Origin: Litomosoides sigmodontis
Taxonomy: Eukaryota > Nematoda > Chromadorea > Rhabditida > Onchocercidae
Assembly: GCA_963070105.1 (NCBI GenBank)
Contig: OY718807.1
Span: 10,289,105 to 10,353,104, forward strand
Reading direction: 5' to 3'
Length of the DNA: 64,000 bases
In this document: piece after piece, positions 29,601-43,202 of the stretch
Layout: each line of letters opens with the position of its first letter
Position numbering within the stretch: position 1 is the stretch's first letter
Made by a program: the position numbers and the translations under genes
The notes under the pieces: generated by a model
What the model saw: only the letters and a program-made list of their open reading frames with translations
What the model was told of the DNA's origin: nothing
Database searches by the model: none

Positions 29601-31619
29601 AATAGCCTTCCAACAAGTTCACTTAACAGCATTTACAAGGGAAAATTCCGTTGCTCAGTTGTGCCGTCGTCTCTTCTATCTTCTTCATGACTCATTCTAA
29701 TGAAATCTTCCATTATTTAATTTCTAGTTTTCGGTTAATTTAATATCATTTCCTCTACGTTCCCCTCTTACACTGCACTCCTCCCTCCTTACTTTCACCA
29801 CTTCTTCCAGTTCTATCATTTATACTTACCTCTCTCTCTCTCTGTTCTCTATGTTCCTGGGTGAAACGGTTACGGATTGTAAGTAATGACAAGATGAGGC
29901 ATTCCAGTCAGAGAAATGGTCCAAGTTAGACTGATTGGAAACAAGGAGAGGTGAGGAGGAGAAGAGGAAAGTAGTGAAGGGAGAAAAAAATCAAGTTCTG
30001 AATTCTGAACAGCTGAGGGAGGATGGCGAATGAAAACGTTTCCTCATATTCCATCTCGACTTCACAAAATTTGATTTGAAAAATGAATTAATTAAATTCC
30101 TAATCCATTGAGCTTGAGTGTGACAGGATGACGGAAGGATAGAGAGAGAAGAGATTCGCAAGGCAATTAGCTTCCATAACGAGGAGGAGGAGGAGGAGGA
30201 GCCTTACGGTCGAAAGACGAGTGATCTTAATCAAGGCTTTTCGCATTTTTAAAAATGCTGTTTATTGTCCGACTGGCATCACATGGAAGTGAATTCCATT
30301 TACCGATCAACGGAGAGTACTTGCTGTTGCCATCTACCATTAAGCTTAAAAAAACACCTATAATGAGGAAAGCGGCGGGGGAAGGGGGAGAGGAAACACA
30401 TGGTGCTTGTGTGTGTCTCTCCGTTTTCACCTCTACGGAAAGGACAAGGACTGAAGTGTAAGTGTTGCCGTAAATGCTGCTGAACGGCCGGCATTCACGC
30501 TCTGCTTCGCGAGGCTCTTCTCCCCTCTTCCGCAAGAAGGCCTCGTAGAGCGCGCAAAGCGGACCGCACATTCATTTACTACGTCTGCGATTCCTGACCA
30601 AGACTGCTCCGCAGCAATTTTTGCGCATTAAAACGGCTCTTCTTTGGCAGCTGACCTTCTCAGTTGCATGAAACGGAAACGAAGCAATAATCACACAGTG
30701 CTAGGAAGGAAGGAGTAAGGAAGTTGCTGAGTGAATAAATAGGACGCGCTCTCCCTTTCTCAGCTTCTTGTGCGAGGATGTTAAATTGTGTTTGGAAAAG
30801 AAACGATGAGAATTAGTGGGAAGGAATGAAAGCATAATGTCAGTGTGGATGGATCATGCGTGTCGCATTGAGGGGACGACGGACAACGGAAAGCAGCCGT
30901 AAATGCAGACAATGATTTCATACTATACGCCGCGCACTCCGCATCTCGCACGGAACCGAAAACCAAATACCGATTAGCATCTGCAGCCAACACCGCCCCG
31001 CCAGCGTCAATTTCATTCATAAACCGTCAATTAATCACTTTCAATTGCTCGAACGGTTCACTCTATTTGCAAACTGCAAGCTGCAAAATCAACATAAGCA
31101 GCAGCAGCAGGATAATTCCCCTTCCTCTTTCCCACTTGATTCTCCCCGTATTTGTGCCCGCGACTACCTGATGATAAAAGAGACCCGAAACACTCAGGAA
31201 CTTTCCGAACTCAATAGCCACACATCTTGTTGTTCCGCAAATGAAATGATAAGCCGCTATAAGCAAGCATTTCAATTCCATCGAACCAGTGAACTTCCAC
31301 TTCTCCCAACTTGGTTGAAGCCGAAGGGGATGTGAGGGAGAAGGAAATTCTAAATTTGCTGCGGAAAGGTGCAAAACTTTTACACGCCGATGAATTCCTT
31401 TCTCGCAGATGTCAGGGAGAAGAATTATACACCTGAAGAGGAGCACTTCCTAACTTTCCTTAGGTGACACAAGCACACACACACACATACACAATGAAGC
31501 GATGGTGAGTGAAAAAGGAGTCATTTAAAAAAATGTTACATCACAGAGTGTTTAATTATTATTAGTCGAATTAATGCATGCTTTGCTTTAGCAAAAGAGG
31601 TGGGATGAGATGATTATCA

Positions 31620-31683
31620 TTCCATTCCATTCCATTCCGTTCCGCTCCGTTCCATTCCGTTCCGTTCCGCTCCGCTCCGCTCC
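31620..31683. repeat. Pentanucleotide satellite (TTCCA/TTCCG/CTCCG)n
   Basis: About 12 tandem pentamers, drifting from TTCCA to TTCCG to CTCCG along the array. Confidence 0.8.
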
Positions 31684-32101
31684 ACTTTCCACCTACACTT
31701 CTCCACAGCACCAGAGCATTTGAGCATTTTCTTCACTGGCAGCAACAGATTTTGATCGCTGGAAGGAATGGAACGGAGAGAAAGAAAGGTAGGTAAGTAA
31801 GTGAGTGAAGCTTAGGCATGAAAAGAGATAAATCAATGGATGGAGTAGAGCGTGAACACGTGGGTGTGGGCGTGAGTGTGGGTGTGCGTGGTATGCGTAT
31901 CTTGTAATGAGGACAGATATGGATGATGCACCCCGATGTGCAACGAACACATCATACCTATGAAATGAACAAAGTTAGTTGATGGTAATCGCCCTGTTAT
32001 TAATAATTGCTTCTGCTTCTGCTGCTAATTGTGAGTGAGCACTTGACACATGTACCTACAACACTTTCTGCTTAATAAGAAGGAGAGAGTGATTTGTTTA
32101 C

Positions 32102-32172
32102 AACACAATCTCCTCTCCTCTCCTCTCCTCTTATCCATCCATCCATCCGTCCGTCCGTCCGTCCGTCCGTCC
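32102..32172. repeat. (CTCCT)n then (CATC/CGTC)n
   Basis: Two adjacent simple repeats, a CTCCT pentamer run followed by tetramers CATC changing to CGTC. Confidence 0.75.
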
Positions 32173-32660
32173 CCCTAATCCTCCCCTCCCATTCCTACGT
32201 GTTTTTTCACTTCCAAATTATTATAATTGCTATTTGCAAGGGACACTGCCATTTCCGCTTCCGCAGGAAAATATGCAATGCCTCTGCTCTCACATTGCAA
32301 CGCGCCTAATCTAAACTAATTAATTACTCGTCTCGTGAACGCTTGCTTCGACTAGAAACAGGTAGTACAAAGGTCAGTGAATGCACACCATCATCACCCA
32401 TCCATTGCTCCTCAACAACGCCACTCTCCCTCTTCCCTTCCCCAGCACTTTCCGCTGTGCCTACTTTACCGAAATGAAATTAGCATCATAAATTAGCATG
32501 AGTGCTGGCGAACACTTGCTTGTGAAAAAATAATCCTCCCCCCAACATGCACCACCACCGACAGTTCACCAGCAAATCTACAGGCACGTACCTCCTACCT
32601 TATTATCGGCAACTGCAACAGCAGATGCACAACAAGTAAAGCGTGATAAGTTGCAGTTTA

Positions 32661-32661
32661 A

Positions 32662-32697
<36 letters not shown>
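32661..32697. repeat. (AGT)n microsatellite
   Basis: About 12 AGT units, the same motif as the 877-bp array at 14.3 kb. Confidence 0.85.
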
Positions 32698-34677
32698 GAT
32701 GAAGAAGATGATGGTAAAGTAGTCGGGATGGCGAGAGCCTTGATCAGGCGCAGTAGAACTTGATCATTTGCAAGATTATAATCATTTAACATTAGCTGAG
32801 ATGCTGCTAATAATTTGATGGTGTCAAATTACTCACCAACTGCTCTCCAACACAGCTTGCTTATCTGTAGCCATCAGAATCAAATTATCAGCGCCCCTCC
32901 TCCCCCCTCTCTCTTTACAGTATACAACATCATCCTCCATATGTCATCAACAAATACGTTGTAGTTGGTGATCAGAAGTGAAAGGTGAGACGTGTACCAT
33001 TCCATTACAGTGACGTGCTGTCAATTTATCACGGATGTCAACGGAAGCTGCTGGTATACGTCTTGCCGAAACGGGAAACATCCTCTTGTCTCTTTGCTGC
33101 AATGATGGAATGCGCGTTCGCGCTGAAGGCTGCCCGATGCTCTTAGAACTCGCGTCGCGTTCCACCGAAAGTTAAAGCTCAGGCTAACTAACATGAAGCT
33201 GTGCAGCCACGTTGACAACGACACGCACGTCGCGTCCGATCTGACCGATCTTGCATACCATAATTGAGGGGTTAGGAGGGAGGGCTGGCTTCTTATTTCT
33301 CTCCTAGAATCATTCATTCTCTTTTGCATCCATCAACTCTGTTTTCATACATCCACCATTAATTCCCAGTTGCTGCTTTCTTCAAATGGAAACAGTCGGA
33401 GAGGAGCACGTAAGTAGAAAAGGAAGCAAGTGAAGCTAGCTAACTGGTCGATACTTTTCATCTCAACTTCAGTTCACACTTGAAAGCTTGGCTTAACTGG
33501 ACTAAGCGAAAAGCGATTTCATGGCACTAGCATTAATTGTTTAATTTGATAGAACTGGAAAATTTAATTTTAATCTCAGTCGAGCCCCAGTCATCCATTA
33601 GTGTTATTGATGTGAGATAATTGATGTGGCAGAGCTGACCGAACACGAAGGAGAAAGAGCAGACCGACTGGTTTATTAGCTAATTAATTGTATCATATTG
33701 CATGCCTCCTTTGCTGCACTTCCGGCATAATAAGGTGCTACTTTCAAACCTTATGCGCTCCGCTCAGTTTAGCTCGAATTACCAAATTACCAATGATTAA
33801 GTGCATTTTGCGCAGCGAACCCAATGCATTAATTATTATTCTACTATGGCAATAGCAGGTGGAATATCGATTGCTAACTCCCTCGTGCAGACGTGTGTAT
33901 CATTGGAAGCAAACGTGTTCGTCGACTGGAAAATGATGCTCAGACTGGAAATCTACGTGGACGGTGGAAGAACGGTTTCCCCGCAAAATCCACTTTTGGC
34001 TGAGCAATTAATGCAACGAGAGAGCTGAGCTGTGTGAGCCGCTCAGAGAATGAAAAACAGGATGACGCAATGCGGAACGTAATGTGACAGGTAAGAGCAA
34101 AAAAGCCTGTTGATAATTTTTCAGCCTAGTAAAAAAGGTGAGGATAATTACGTACGAAGCTGCTGAGGAAGACCTCACTTAAGATGAATGAAAAGATTAA
34201 AATCCGCCGAAAGAATGGATGGAGAGCATCTGAAAACGTTTTTTTTCCAGTGCAACATCATCGGAAAGCTACAAATTAGGCAATCAGTGAGAAACTGACT
34301 TCTTGTGCTAGATTCCGGCAAAGATCCGGAATAAGCTGACATCTGAACTTCTTGACAACAACTGGTAACAAAAATGTCTGCTCCGACGATACGCTGCTAA
34401 CTGTAAGCCCACGCGAAAGGTAAACGGTGTGAGCTGCTTCCAAATGCAGTGCAGCAAAGTGGAAGTGCTCCTCCACACACAAGTGGACTAATAAATATAA
34501 GGTCTGCTGTGATAAGAGCATTGTTCAAGCGTATCGTGTTTCATGTTGAATGGAAATCCCGTTTCACCGAGACAATAAATGGGTCAAGTTGTTGAAGAAT
34601 GCGGTTGTCCAGGAGTGCTTATGATACGTATGTAGTAATGCTGTAGCGCAGCGTGTCAAATGACAGGTGGCGTATAG

Positions 34678-34800
34678 TTGTTACTGTTACTGTTACTGTT
34701 ACTGTTGCTGTTGCTGCTGCTGTTGTTGTTGTTGTTGTTGGTGGTGCTATTGGTGGTGGTGGTGGTGGTGGTGATGATGGTGGTGATGGTGGTGGTGTTG
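34678..34800. repeat. Compound repeat TTACTG, TTGCTG, TTG, TGG
   Basis: A chain of related hexamers and triplets, each block apparently derived from its neighbour by one base change. Confidence 0.75.
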
Positions 34801-37800
34801 TAGAATGAATTGAGCTGTTGAAACATGAACCAACAATGAATGAATCAACGTACCACTAACTACCCTTCTTATCGTCGTCTAAGTGGCGCCTCATTGAACT
34901 TCATGCCTCAAATCAAATGTTGCTAACCTGGCATTTTCATACCCTAACAGGTATGTAGCACCACTGTAAGCTGATCTCGATCTCGAAAGCTGAGACGCTG
35001 TCCTCTTCAGACATCTCATCTCTAGCATGTCTATTTCACAGCACAAGGAGGAACCTTAAATCAAGGAGTAGTAGTAGTCAGATGCAACCCTAATGCTATT
35101 GACTGACTGGCAAGATTAAGACTAAAAGTGCTGGCAGAAAGTGGGCGACAATTGAATTGAATTGACTCGCTCGATTTTTTCTACAGCATCTTTGCCAGTG
35201 AGTGCCTTCATCGGCAATCTCTTCTCCTATCATTTAAGGCCTGCATAACTACTGTTGGCGGTGCATGGCTGAAGATGAGCGATAAGCACAAGCTGGCTAC
35301 CTCACGAGTAGCAGCAGCACCTGCTTGTGAACTCCGAGGAGAGGGCACAGCCATGATGGAGTTAAATTAAATGGATCGGGACATCAAGGTGGCGCCCGTT
35401 AGCTAATCATAAATATCACTCCTCTCCTTCTCTTTCGCCTTTTCCTCCTCCGAACGAAGAGCTTCCGAAATGAAGTGAAGGAGAGTTCACTGCGCCACAA
35501 CGGGCATCGCGCGGTGGAGTGGACATCGGAAAAAAGAAGGATGCACGGGCACTTGCACTTGAAGGATCACTGAAGCTGAACTCAGCTTCGGTGACGCAGA
35601 ATTGATAGAAATGATTCAACGAACGGTGATCCTCTTTCATGCGATGTCACCAATTAGTGTAGCGGGCGAGGAAGAGGAGGAGGCAGTGGACAGTGTGGAT
35701 GGTTTGTTAAATTGCTTTATTAAACAAAGAGCAGTAACGGTAGTAAAGGAACTTGCCACTTCATTATTATTGCAAGGCACTGGCCTCTCTTTTCGTACTT
35801 GCCTTTTCAAGTACCGCTTCAGCGCACTGCCGACGACGCTTCTCTCCCCAATTGCATCTCCGTTGCGTCATTCATTTTTGTCAAACATCGCCGCTGCTCC
35901 TCAATACTCCTTCTTTTTTTTTGTTTTTTTATTGAAATGATTCTTGCACAACGTTACGTTACGCTACGTTACGTTACCACTTCAACTCGTAAAACGCTTG
36001 GAAGAAGACTGCTCAGGCTTAATAAATCCACCTCTACTGCTGTTTCGGTATGACTTTAGGCCGACCTGACTAGAGATAGGCATTTGAATGTGTTGCTGTG
36101 GTGGAGAAGAAATTGGTTAGAGGAATGTTTGTCACTGCTCTTGCTGCCATTGTGATGGTACGATGCTAAAGCAGTGAATTTAAAAAGGGGCAGAGTGAGG
36201 AGAGCTGAGAAAGTAAAAATTGAAAGGGTGAAGTCAGTTTTAGTCGCTATTTCCTGCAAAGCGATTAAAATGTTAATTTTGAGAGCAATTAGTTGGATGT
36301 GAACACATCATAATCACCGCCTTTGCTTTTTAATCTTTGCTGACATAAAAGCATGCGAATAAAGCAATTACTTCTTCGCCATCTTCAAATTCCTTCATTT
36401 ACACTCCCCTTTTCATGGTCATTTCACATCACATCACCACTATGCAGACAGTCCTTACCTCAGTCACCCCTTCAAAGAAAACCGATCAGCCCTTAAAGTT
36501 TTTAATGCGTATGAGGAGATGATGATTTCAATTCGCAATTGAAATGTATATGCGTGGTTATTTGGCTGCTTTCGTTTCAAACGAAAAATGGGTGAAAACT
36601 TTTTCGTCGCCGAAATTTCAAGGGACTTCAGGCGCCTGACGACAAATTTCATTCATTTGCAAACTCTGTCCCTCTTGTTCATACATTATCATATGCAACG
36701 TGGCGGGCGGACGGATAAGTTAATGCAATTTGATAACCACTTCGTTCCATCGTCCCTTCTACAAGTGGACTAAAAGAGTGCTAAGTTAGCTGCTTGAAAA
36801 GAGATACGGTGACAATTGTCCACTGACAATTAGCACTGTTCCTACTGAAAAGAAACTTTCCGTCCACTTGCTCCATTAAAGATTTTATACCTCTGTTTGC
36901 GGCCATCACTAGCGAATCGTCATATATCATCGCGCTACACACACTATCATTCTGAGACTTATCCACATGGATTTTACGGTATTTTGCGAGTCACATCAAC
37001 CGTAAAACTTTCAGGTGCAAAAGCATGGCAACGCTAATTTTCGGATTATACCGTAATCACTTCTCCACTAGAACTTTTTATTATACGGTTTTAATCGAAT
37101 AATTACACCTATTGATAAATTTATTTCCAGGGCATGCATGCATTTGCGCTACTAATTCCAATTCACTCATATTTATGCGTCTGCGTGACTTTTCCGGTCC
37201 ACACTGTCGCATAAGGGGCACCACCACGGAAAGAAGGGGGCAACAAAAGCCACTCGCTAACTTCGCAATCTTAAAATTTCAATAGTTTGAAATTACTGCT
37301 TCATTTCAGGCGATTTCACTCCCCCACTTTTTCATAAATTGGGTTGGGAATGTGAGTAGATATGGAAAAACATGAAAGGAGTTGCGAAGAAAGAAGACGC
37401 ACGATCGTTGGCCACTTGAATTGCCGAGATGAGATGATTCAAGTTGTTTTTGCTCTTGAACTGTAGTAAAACTGATCCAGTTGAAAATTTCGACACGACG
37501 CTTAACATCGACATAAAATTAGAAACAAAAATCCGCCTAAATTGCGAAAGCAGGGATCTGAAAGAGAAGAATGGTGGAGAATGTCCTGCCTCAGCCATAT
37601 ACCTCATGGATTTCCCTTCCTGCGGCACGCATCACACTGCTAAAGCAAAGCATTTGCTAAAGTCATTCCGAAAAAAAAGAGATCACAGATCAGTAGATGT
37701 GATCACGCCACGCCAGAAAACATAACTGTTGGCAACTGCTGGAGGTGTACTGGAAAAACACTGCAAAAAAAACCAACGTAAAATGTGCACCATGCGGTCG

Positions 37801-38692
37801 TCAGACAGCACTTGTTGATTGCTTTTGTCAGACCAACCATGAGCGCTTCAAGGGAATTATCAGAGAAATTTTTCGCGAAAAAATTCCTTCGCATCTTTTT
37901 TGAGATTTTCAACTCGGTGTTGAATTTTGCTTAAGCGAACGACAACAGCTTGCACCGAAAGGTGAGAAAGCTTCTGAGTGTCAGCAATCCATAGATGGCC
38001 AGTCCAAGCCTTAAAGCTTAAAGATTTCCTGCCAAAATTTTGTTTAAAAGCGTGCCCTCGTTGAATGAATCACACTGATACCAATTATCAGTTGTTTCCT
38101 ACATCTCGATAACTTCGCCCTCAGTAGCCTACTTGGCTTGTAACAAAATCTCTCAAGCCCAATTCAGTTCGTGTCATTGCTATTTCGCTTCAAGCAAATA
38201 TCAAGTTATTTGTAAGCAAGCTTTCAAGCAGTATCCCTCCACCGTTGGTCATCTGAGGTCGTCTCCGGATGTGCAAATATCGAATGAGGAAGATAATGCG
38301 GTAGGTACTGCATGCGTAAGTAATACTTACTCATCTACATTTCCACGTCAAGAGAACGATAACTTATTTCACAATCAAAGCAACTGCCTCTCACTGACCA
38401 TGGCAGACGGGCACTTGCGTGAGCTGTTTTGTCTCAAGATCATATAAATGAAAATTTATTACTCTCGCTAAAGAGACCCAAAACAATAATAGCAAAGTCA
38501 TAAATGCAACTTCACAACAATATAAAGAAGGAATTCCTATCTGTTTGTGATCATAAATGATAAAGCCGCCAATAAATCTTAAAAACCTTAACAGTCTTCA
38601 TTAGTAATGGTCCTTGCAAGCTCGTTAAGGACGCAGCGAATATCTCTTCCACGTTTAACTCATCTTTAGCATTTCTTTCAAATGATGCAATC

Positions 38693-38698
38693 TTTATT
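38693..38698 (-). terminator. AATAAA polyadenylation signal of the LRR gene
   Basis: The minus strand carries AATAAA about 64 bases past the TGA stop of the leucine-rich-repeat gene, a normal distance for a short 3' UTR. Confidence 0.6.
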
Positions 38699-38761
38699 CT
38701 TGCAAAAAAATATTGCTGTACACAAGGAGATATAGCTGCTTCTTGCAGGACAGTACGTTAA

Positions 38762-40862
38762 TCACAAAGAACACAAGAGCACTGTAAAAAAGACAAGTGT
38801 TGCTGAGAAGAGCGTGTTACCAGTATTTGGCGTGAGGACAAGAGATACGGTACAATCTAGCTTTCCCAACGGTACATTGACTAACTCAACTCCAGCATAG
38901 TTGGATGGACTGGCTCGACGACAAGAAAGTTGCTGCTTGTCACGAATCTCAAAAAAAGAAAGATAAACTGAACTGTTAGCATCGATAAGTTTAGCAAGTG
39001 AAAAGTTGTCAGATAAGTAAAATAATCTTAATGATTCTGTCTGTTAAACTACTTACCTAATACTTACATCGCTCTTCTTTCCTAACATCTTTAAGTTTCA
39101 TCCATTACTTGAGCTGACAAAAAATATGGAATACGTACTTTATCCGTACTTCGAATCCATTTGATGTAATCAATACTTTCACAGTTACAATGAAATGAAT
39201 TTCTTAACAACAATGAATTTGGCTGTGCATGTTTGCCGATTCCTTGTCGGAATGTTTCATCTAGTTGATGGATATGATTCCTGCAAATTCAATTTTTTCA
39301 TACACAAAATTAACAAACTAAACATCAGCAATTAAGCCTATTAAAAAAGATCAATGCAGGAGGAGTCCCTAGTTACTTCCACAGAAGGCTTAAGTGTAAA
39401 GACAAAAGGACAATACATGCTAAAATAGTAATGCTTTAAAAAAACTTTTTCCTATTTAAAAAAGCAACATTTAAAAGCTGCTACCTGCTGAGATCAATAG
39501 TCTCGATTTTGGATAAGCATGTCGTATTAAGATTGATCGTTTGAAGAAAATTCTGGCGTAAATCGAGATACCTCAAGGAGAGGAATGGACAGGGTAAATT
39601 GTAGGGTAGTTTGGTGAAATAATTGTAGCTCAGGTCAATGTGCTGAAATAACATTCAACACTAATGGCTTTTTAATGAACAGGTTGAGTGTTCATGTGCT
39701 CAATGTCCAAAAAAACCCTCAAAATGTTACTTCCTAGAGGGAGTACATCTCAACACAAGCAACACTATGCTCTCAGTTTGCATTTGAGTCTTCCTAAACA
39801 ACACAACTGACAATCAGTTTACCGCATAAAATATTCACTGTTTCAAGCATCGACAAAATTTCAACTTAAAATTCCAAAAAAAGGATTACATTTAGTTGCT
39901 GTAGATTAGCCGTCTTGAACATTCGCATCAAAAGAGAAAATTGCATGGTACGATTGACAAGCAATGTGAACGCTCGCCTCAAATACAGCTGGAAAAAAAT
40001 GTTTGTGATAGGTGTGAAACTGAAATTCACTCCCTCATCATTCAACAGTTCCTGAATTCAGAATCACTGCAGTAAAGTTTCATTTCCTCTCTCTCTCTCT
40101 CTCTCTCCAAATTTCCACTCACCTGTTTCAAATTGGGAGTATGTGAAAGGAAATCGATGTCCTCTTCCTTCAGTACTATTTCATTGTTACTCAAATCGAG
40201 CACCAATAAATTTGGCATCCCCCGCAGTGCATTCGAATGCAAATTCACAATATAATTTGCCGAGATGTTGAGCACCTGCAATATAACTGCTGTCTGTAAT
40301 CTTTCATAATTCTTTCCTTTTAAGTTAGCTGCTACTGGACATCAACGTCGTCTTAAACCTTGATTTCGGGAGCTACATAGGTTTAACGTGAAGATAAAGT
40401 CAGAACTGAAGGTAAGGTTCCTGCTTCATCGTCATTTTTTCCGAAATCTAGTAAAAACTCCATCATGTGATAAGAAAAAACTTTGACAGCACATTTCTGC
40501 GACACAGTATTTTGAATCACCTCGAGATTTTCATGTTCATCATGTCCAAATAGTGGACTGTCGGGCAGATCTTGAAAGTTATTGCCATGAAATGTCACTT
40601 TCCGGAAATGTCTGAAAAGTTTCATCTTACCAAACACAACGCAAATAATACAAGCACACGTGAAATTCACTCACCATTTCCTCCTCTTAGAAAAAGAAAT
40701 TCCACCGAACAGTGAGTACCTGTAAAGATTATTTACATTGAGGAAAACATCGGTATCAACAAATTGAGCATTTATGCAGGATAATTCGCTCTCCTGCTCG
40801 CGACATTGGCAGGCTGCGTAATCACTCAGTGACCCCTGACATTGGAAGAGCGAATTTGGATC
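38762..40862 (-). CDS. Leucine-rich-repeat cell-surface protein with GPI-signal-like tail, 7 exons found
   Basis: Exons in reading order on the minus strand: 40862-40720, 40611-40521, 40275-40123, 39988-39890, 39642-39485, 39280-39139 and 38947-38762. All seven join in phase with GT-AG introns, giving 323 residues. The order is a cysteine-rich N-cap (YAACQCREQESELSC), then leucine-rich repeats such as LVLDLSNNEIVL, IDLSYNYFTKLPYNL and LRYLDLRQNFLQTI. A C-terminal LRR cap with FHCNC...W follows, then a short region with two Cys. A hydrophobic tail (LFSATLVFFTVLLCSL) ends exactly at the stop. That ending suggests a GPI anchor rather than a membrane-spanning receptor. Such proteins act in cell adhesion or neuron guidance (family level only). 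The start codon is not in these exons; see 41038-41129. Confidence 0.8.
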
Positions 40863-41037
40863 CTGAAAGAGTACAGTAATCATTTTTTACCCTTACTTCC
40901 TCTCTATCTTTCTCACTCCCATCACCCCACAGAGATAAATTTAGCTGATAAGCGAATCAACGACAGTCCCCTCACGGATTGTGTTGGCTCCCTCACGGTT
41001 GCACGGGCGAGAAGAAAGAGAATGAAAAATCATCACC

Positions 41038-41129
41038 TCCTCTGAAATAGCCTGTCGCTTCGCCTTCGCTGCACCTATGACGCAGAAAGCCAAAAAAAAC
41101 CGGATTGCGTGCAACAATGCGACAGTGAA
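41038..41129 (-). CDS. Possible signal-peptide exon of the LRR gene
   Basis: A good acceptor (TTATTTCAG) precedes a 92-bp open stretch that ends at a GT donor (GAGAG/GTGATG). Read in frame 0 it gives a hydrophobic stretch ALLHAIRFFLAFCVIGAAKA, which looks like a signal peptide. That frame ends two bases into a codon, while the next exon (40862) starts at a codon boundary. The frame that would join in phase is open but not hydrophobic. So there is a missed small exon, a base error (a run of eight T lies inside), or this is not the first exon. No ATG exon upstream was found. Confidence 0.35.
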
Positions 41130-41298
41130 CTGAAATAAATGAACAACAATTAGTGGCTGGATTTGGAAAGTGGATAAGCCAAGGATGCTAGGTATCGCTT
41201 ACTAAGTAACACTCCCTCAGATCTATCGCACTATCTGACCTCCTTAAGCTTTTGCCTGTAACCGTTCGGGAAATTTCGCTACCAACGGAAAATTGTCA

Positions 41299-41307
<9 letters not shown>

Positions 41308-41350
<43 letters not shown>
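41308..41350. repeat. (GA)n microsatellite
   Basis: About 20 GA units. Confidence 0.88.
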
Positions 41351-41353
<3 letters not shown>

Positions 41354-42612
41354 TTCAGGTGCCTTGCATTCTCTCGAAACAATCGCCAAATTAACTACAT
41401 GTTTTCTTCCTTCCAGCTAACACGACCCGGCGGGCACCTGTTTCACTCACAAAAGTAACAGATGTCGCGTTCAGCAGTGTAGAGGGAGAAAGAAAGAGGG
41501 AGAGAATGTCACTGCTACACTTCTTCAATGTAAATGTGACAAACCAGGTGCACGCAATAGTGACCTGAGGTGGTAGTACTCTTCCAGAAGTTTGAGAACA
41601 GAAGTGGAAGTAGAATTTGGGAGAAGAGCCACCACATTTCCTGTTGGAAAAAGGTAATGTGAAAAGTAATATACTACATCTCTTCATCGTTCCCCTTTCA
41701 CGCTCGACGACAGTTTCCAGTGGCTGTACCACAGCGTCGAAGAAAGGGACGAAAGTAGTCCGCTTACTTTACTTCCCCAATGTCATGGCCAGGAGGGAGA
41801 GAGAGGAGGGATGGACGATCGATCCACGACCCGTGCGTGGCTAAGAGGAAAGAAAGTGCGTGCACCACGCTCTATCTTCACTGTGTGCCTGAACACCGAA
41901 GATGATTAGGGAGCGAGGAAGCAGACGGCACCGCCAGAGTGGTGTCGATCGATGGGTTCAGTTGAGTGTGTAGCAGCTAGCGCAAGAGCAAGAAATGAAA
42001 GCAACCGACGCAGCCTAGATAATTCTAGGACGACCTGAGCTCACTGTCTGTCAACACCGCGCGTTCACAACGCGTACTGGTTGGGTTGCGAAGCTAGCGC
42101 GAGGACAAATGATAAATTAATGAGTACGCATCGTGCTAGCAATGCGAGCATTTACAGGGTATCGCATCGCAGTGACCTTACCACTCGCCCTACCTACCCA
42201 ACTGAAATTCAGCCTGGATGGCAGCAGCCAAAAGCGACTGCGGCTCTGCGGAAGGGAACGGTCGTAGCGCTGAGGAAAATGATACTCTGTCTAGTGGGAG
42301 AAATAAATGAGAGAGCAATCATCGGGATAAGAAAACGATAAATATATTCTACACGCAAGCCAATATGCTCTTTCCTCGCACTCGAAGGTGAAGCACCTGT
42401 CATGACGGAACGGACGACTGCTGCTAAGCAAGGGAGGAAGAGGAAAATCGTACCATTATTCCGGTTCAGGATTCTCCGCTCCTCCTCTTCCAGCTACTGC
42501 TCATTCTCCTCCTGGAAGAAGGCTTGAACAGGGAGACAACCAGTTATCGAAACCTTCACATCCATCATCAGGAAAAGAGCATCATTACTCCGACGATTAC
42601 AACACACTTACA

Positions 42613-42613
42613 C

Positions 42614-42652
<39 letters not shown>
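42613..42652. repeat. (AC)n microsatellite
   Basis: AC units with ATAC interruptions at the left end. Confidence 0.85.
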
Positions 42653-43033
42653 AATGGGGGGCAGCAGCAACGACAACCGTGACACTCACCGATGGCCGCC
42701 GCGACAGTGGCAAAATGGCAATGATATAAAGTGAGAAAAGGAAGGGAAGAAGCGTCGCCACAGTTCCCAGCTAACTCAATAAATAATCAACCAACTTGCT
42801 GTCCCTTTCCCGAACAACAAACCAGAAGACGAGTAGCAGTAAGTTGGACTTGAACTTCCACACATCGCACTTCGCTCCCCCACACCTCTCTTCCTCTGAG
42901 AGAGAGCAGGAAAAAGACGTGGCACTGAGCTTGCGAGAGACGCGCAGAGGTAAGCCTCGAAGAAGCAACGATAATTGAAGTGACTACATCACGTTGATCA
43001 GCAATCCTTCTCTTCACTGATTAAATATGCATT

Positions 43034-43048
43034 TTAGGCTTAGGCTTA
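43034..43048 (+). repeat. Short interstitial telomeric tract (TTAGGC x 2.5)
   Basis: TTAGGCTTAGGCTTA in the same orientation as the terminal telomere, about 14.8 kb inside it. Two and a half units can arise by chance, but its place at the start of the rearranged zone makes it notable. Confidence 0.6.
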
Positions 43049-43202
43049 CACGATAGGATCTTTCATTTGTGAGTGCACAATCACTCACTCACCAATCGGG
43101 ATCGTAATCAATCCATCCCCCTACAAAGAGAGATTTATGAAACGACCGGAGGAAGAGGACAGCAAGCGTGAGAGAGACACAACAACTTCATGCATTCTTC
43201 AG

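Larger units (their letters stand above)
17258..38692. other. Gene-poor region, about 21 kb
   Basis: I found no gene I can support here. Open frames are short, lack family motifs and are not joined by matching splice sites. The region is dotted with short simple repeats (listed separately where long). Two plus-strand open stretches at 37444-37725 and 38133-38290 look mildly protein-like, but I recognise neither. The region may hold distal control elements or unannotated non-coding RNAs, which cannot be judged from one sequence. Confidence 0.4.
41130..43033. other. Spacer between the LRR gene and the subtelomeric patchwork
   Basis: No gene is supported here. It contains (GA)n at 41308-41350 and (AC)n at 42613-42652. 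I looked on the plus strand for upstream presenilin membrane segments and found none. Confidence 0.45.

Noticed and set aside
37444..37725. 93-codon plus-strand frame with several cysteines
   Set aside because: Mildly protein-like, but no family recognised and no coherent exon chain; left unannotated for lack of support.
38133..38447. 104-codon plus-strand frame with a possible donor near 38299
   Set aside because: Same reason; no homology recognised and overlaps the LRR gene 3' flank.
41130..43200. Upstream presenilin membrane exons
   Set aside because: Searched by eye on the plus strand; no YD motif or presenilin-like hydrophobic segment was found.
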